From NCBI RefSeq assembly GCF_001927285.1, contig NZ_MSIG01000012.1:62001-126000 (forward strand): a stretch of DNA of 64,000 nucleotides, in the 5' to 3' direction. How positions within the stretch are numbered: position 1 is the first letter of the stretch; each line of letters opens with the position of its first letter. The position numbers were made by a program, and so were the translations under genes. The notes beneath the pieces were generated by a model, which saw nothing but the letters and a program-made list of their open reading frames with translations, was not told the origin of the DNA and did not search any database. The stretch comes from Mongoliimonas terrestris. Lineage in GTDB: Bacteria; Pseudomonadota; Alphaproteobacteria; Rhizobiales; Pleomorphomonadaceae. Below, piece by piece: positions 61,593 to 64,000 of this stretch.

Positions 61593-61723
61593 GAGCTTGA
61601 TCTCCTCCTGGGTGATATCCGCCGGTTCCTGATTCCACTCGCGGACCGGCGGTTTCTCCGATCCGGCGCCCGCCCCCTCATCCCTTAAGGGTCGCGGTCG
61701 CCGGTTTCTCCCGGGGCAGGCCA

Positions 61724-61818
61724 CCGGGGGCGACGGGTTCCACCCGTCTCCCCCGGGCGGCCGCCCGAGCCTTTGGCGGACGGCAGAGGCCGTCCGGCCG
61801 GGGCGGCCGAAGCCGCCC
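61724..61818 (-). promoter_or_regulatory. Three consecutive hairpins between permease and binding-protein genes
   Basis: Hairpin A: CCGGGGG-c-GACGGGT / ACCCGTC-t-CCCCCGG (61724-61756), 14 bp with one mismatch. Hairpin B: GGACGGC / GCCGTCC (61778-61795). Hairpin C: GGGCGGC / GCCGCCC (61801-61818). They fill most of the 243-bp gap. Such elements typically set the binding-protein transcript level above the membrane components, by partial termination or by protecting cleaved mRNA. Confidence 0.55.
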
Positions 61819-61835
61819 GGAATGTCAGCGGCCCG

Positions 61836-62846
61836 TCAGGTGCGGGCCGAACCCTTGGTCCGGTAGCGGTCGAGCGCCACCGCGCCGATGATCACCAGGC
61901 CCTTGATGATGTACTGCCAGATGTCGCTGACGCCGGTGAGGATCAGCCCGTTGGTCAGCACCGCGATGATCAGCGCGCCGATCAGCGTGCCCCAGATCGA
62001 CCCGATGCCGCCGACGAAGGACGTGCCGCCGAGGATCACCGCCGCGATGGCGTCGAGCTCGTAGCTCTGGCCGAGCTGCAGGCCGTTGGCCGCGTAGAGC
62101 CGGGCCGCGCTCATCACGCCGCCAAGGCCGGCCATCAGGCCCGAGAAGCCATAGACGAAGAGGAGCACCGCCCACACCTTGATGCCGGAGAGCCGCGCCG
62201 CGTCCGGGTTGCCGCCGACCGCGTAGATGTGCACGCCGAGCACCGTCCGCCGGAGGATGAACCACGAGACCAGGATGGTCGCGAAGGCGATCACCACCAG
62301 CCACGGCACCCCGAACAGCGTCCCGTTGCCGATGAAGGCGAACGGCAGGTTGGAGTTGAACACCGTGGTGTCGTTGCCGAGGAGGCGCGCGACGCCGCGC
62401 ACCGCGGTCAGCGCGCCCAATGTCACGATGAAGGGTGGCAGCTTCACGAAGGCGATCAGCGCCCCGTTGACGAGGCCGAACAGGAGGCCGATGGCGAGCG
62501 CGAACGGGATGCCCAGCATGCCGGCTTCCGGGATCAGCGAGCCGATCACCGCGCCCATGGCCGCCGCCGCCAGGATGGAGCCCACCGACAGGTCGATGCC
62601 GCCGGTCAGGATCACCATGGTCATGCCGGCCGCCAGCACGATGTTGATGGCCGCCTGCTGGGCGACGATCGAGAGGTTCTGGCCCGACATGAAGCGCCCG
62701 GTCATCGCTTCGAACGCGATCGCCAGGATGATCAGCACCGGCAGCATGCCGACAGTGCGGATGATGGTCTGGATCCGCATCTTGCGGGCGGCGGCGGCGC
62801 GGTCGGCCCCGCCGGTGCCGGTAGCGGTTGTGGTCTGGTCGGCCAT
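61836..62846 (-). CDS. Sugar ABC transporter permease (ribose/galactose type)
   Basis: Membrane component of the CUT2 importer. The 336-residue product has about eight to ten hydrophobic segments and the family motif GTSFVGGIGSIWGTLIGALII near residue 280. Also present are ILTGGIDLSVGSILAAAAMG and GGNPDAARLSGIKVW, which fit the cytoplasmic loop. The ATG at 62846 gives MADQTTTATGTGGADRAAAA; frames further right belong to the ATPase gene. 53 bases from the ATPase stop. Confidence 0.93.
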   Translation of the reverse strand: MADQTTTATGTGGADRAAAARKMRIQTIIRTVGMLPVLIILAIAFEAMTGRFMSGQNLSIVAQQAAINIVLAAGMTMVILTGGIDLSVGSILAAAAMGAVIGSLIPEAGMLGIPFALAIGLLFGLVNGALIAFVKLPPFIVTLGALTAVRGVARLLGNDTTVFNSNLPFAFIGNGTLFGVPWLVVIAFATILVSWFILRRTVLGVHIYAVGGNPDAARLSGIKVWAVLLFVYGFSGLMAGLGGVMSAARLYAANGLQLGQSYELDAIAAVILGGTSFVGGIGSIWGTLIGALIIAVLTNGLILTGVSDIWQYIIKGLVIIGAVALDRYRTKGSART

Positions 62847-62899
62847 CGGGCGAGCTCCATGGAGATCCGCGGTCGGGGGCGGATGTCGGGACGAAAGGG

Positions 62900-64000
62900 T
62901 CAGGGGTGGGCAGCCCGGGGCGCGGTGGCGGCCCCGGTGGCGTAGGCGATGATGGTCTCCTGGGTGGCCGGCGTGCCCGAGGCGCCGCCGACTTCGCCGG
63001 CGATATGCCCCTCGCGCATCACCAGCACCCGGTCGGCGATGCCCACCACCTCGGGCAGTTCCGACGAGATCACGATCACGCCGACGCCGGATTTGGCGAG
63101 ATCGTCGATGATCCGGTAGATCTCCGACTTGGCGCCGATGTCGACGCCGCGGGTCGGCTCGTCGAGGATCAGCACTTTCGGCCGCGTCTCCAGGAGGCGC
63201 GAGAGCAGCACCTTCTGCTGGTTGCCGCCGGAGAGCGACCCCACTTCCACCTGCGGCCCGGCCACCCGGATCGACAGGGAGCGGATGCCCTCCGCCGCCC
63301 GCTCGCGCGCCTTGCCCCGGTCGAGGATGCCGAACAGGCGGGCATCGCGGCCGATCACCCCGAGGTTGATGTTGTCGGCCACCGACATGTCGAGGAAGAG
63401 GCCCTGCCCCTTGCGGTCCTCGGTGAGGTAGACGAGCCCGGCGTTGATGGCGTCCTGCGGCGTTCGCGGGTCGATCGGCTTGCCCATCAGGGTGATGGTG
63501 CCGCTCGCGCGCACCTCCGCCCCGTAGATCAGCCGGGCAAGCTCCGTCCGCCCCGATCCGACGAGGCCGGCGATGCCCAGCACCTCGCCCTGGTGCAGCT
63601 CGAACGAGCACGGCTTCACCCGCCCGCCGTCGCCGACGCCGTCCACCTTCAGGATCACCGGCCCGCGGCTGCCGTGGGCGTCGTGGTCCTTCTTGTAGAA
63701 CTTGGAGAGGTCGCGGCCGACCATCATCTTGACGAGCGCCTCGGCGCTGAGGTCGCTGCGCGCCAGCGTGCCCACGTAGGAGCCGTCCCGCAGCACCGAG
63801 CAGCGGTCGGAAAGCTCATACACCTCCGCCATCCGGTGCGAGATGTAGATGATGGCGAGCCCCTCCCGGCGCAGCTGCCGGATCAGGTCGAACAGGCGGT
63901 CCGTCTCGCGGCTGGAAAGCGCCGTCGTGGGCTCGTCCATCACCAGGATGCGGGCGTTGGCGTGGATGGCGCGGGCGATCTCCACCAGCTGCCGCTCGGC
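62900..64000 (-). CDS. Sugar ABC transporter ATPase (ribose/galactose type), 3' part
   Basis: ATPase with two fused nucleotide-binding domains, typical of the CUT2 family; the 5' end is cut by the window edge. The frame is open to base 64000 (AERQLVEIARAIHANARIL). The end of domain 1 shows ILVMDEPTTALSSRETDRLF and ISHRMAEVYELSDRCSVLRD. Domain 2 has a degenerate Walker A (GIAGLVGSGRTELARLIYG) and its own signature SGGNQQKVLLSRLLETRPK with Walker B LILDEPTRGVDIGAKSEIY. About the first 140 residues lie right of the window. Confidence 0.93.
   Translation of the reverse strand, partial: AERQLVEIARAIHANARILVMDEPTTALSSRETDRLFDLIRQLRREGLAIIYISHRMAEVYELSDRCSVLRDGSYVGTLARSDLSAEALVKMMVGRDLSKFYKKDHDAHGSRGPVILKVDGVGDGGRVKPCSFELHQGEVLGIAGLVGSGRTELARLIYGAEVRASGTITLMGKPIDPRTPQDAINAGLVYLTEDRKGQGLFLDMSVADNINLGVIGRDARLFGILDRGKARERAAEGIRSLSIRVAGPQVEVGSLSGGNQQKVLLSRLLETRPKVLILDEPTRGVDIGAKSEIYRIIDDLAKSGVGVIVISSELPEVVGIADRVLVMREGHIAGEVGGASGTPATQETIIAYATGAATAPRAAHP

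Overview
The window is GC-rich chromosomal DNA from an alphaproteobacterium, most likely order Hyphomicrobiales (Rhizobiales). The evidence is the alphaproteobacterial gene order of the division and cell-wall (dcw) cluster, the ftsZ tail, the petABC/apt/mtnP and moxR-DUF58-DUF4159/DUF1285/CoA-Nudix/cca neighbourhoods, and Hyphomicrobiales-type intergenic palindromes. I see no rRNA, tRNA, CRISPR array, transposase or prophage. Genus and species cannot be told from the sequence alone.

Layout. 1-4.5 kb: 3' end of ligA, a tiny Cys-containing ORF, pncA, an AraC regulator with azlCD (the regulator and azlC are each preceded by an identical 20-bp repeat), and a vapBC-type toxin-antitoxin pair. 4.6-23.9 kb: an unbroken leftward dcw cluster in the order mraZ-rsmH-ftsL-ftsI-murE/F-mraY-murD-ftsW-murG-murC-murB-ddlB-ftsQ-ftsA-ftsZ, in which murE and murF form one continuous reading frame. 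An MraZ-box-like TGGGN triplet and an inverted pair of DnaA-box-like sites lie upstream of mraZ.

24.5-30.0 kb: two tandem MaoC-like hydratases, then an AraC regulator divergent from a tryptophan-tryptophylquinone amine dehydrogenase operon (large subunit, MauE, MauD, light subunit, cytochrome c). The light subunit looks closer to aromatic amine dehydrogenase than to methylamine dehydrogenase. Two 19-bp operator-like repeats lie between the divergent starts, and no MauG is visible. 30.0-32.4 kb: efp and the divergent EF-P ligase epmA, then a small secreted protein preceded by a perfect CtrA-type site. 32.4-37.4 kb: a palindrome-rich gap, apt, mtnP and the cytochrome bc1 operon petABC. 37.9-42.0 kb: two related ABC exporter half-transporters.

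42.6-57.4 kb: trmL behind a leader that can form two competing hairpins, hemF, a small Cys-rich protein, a leftward DUF1285-Nudix-cca operon divergent from a rightward moxR-DUF58-DUF4159-VWA operon, then a GNAT, a Nudix hydrolase, a 38-codon ORF with its own ribosome site and hairpin, and a metallophosphoesterase. 57.4-64 kb: an unknown C-tail-anchored protein, then a leftward sugar-uptake locus (ribose-type ABC ATPase, permease and binding protein, Gfo/Idh/MocA oxidoreductase, FadR/GntR regulator). The window ends inside the ATPase gene.

A family of about nine 32-bp palindromic intergenic elements is scattered through the window. One copy abuts murB and creates a misleading longer N-terminus for it.
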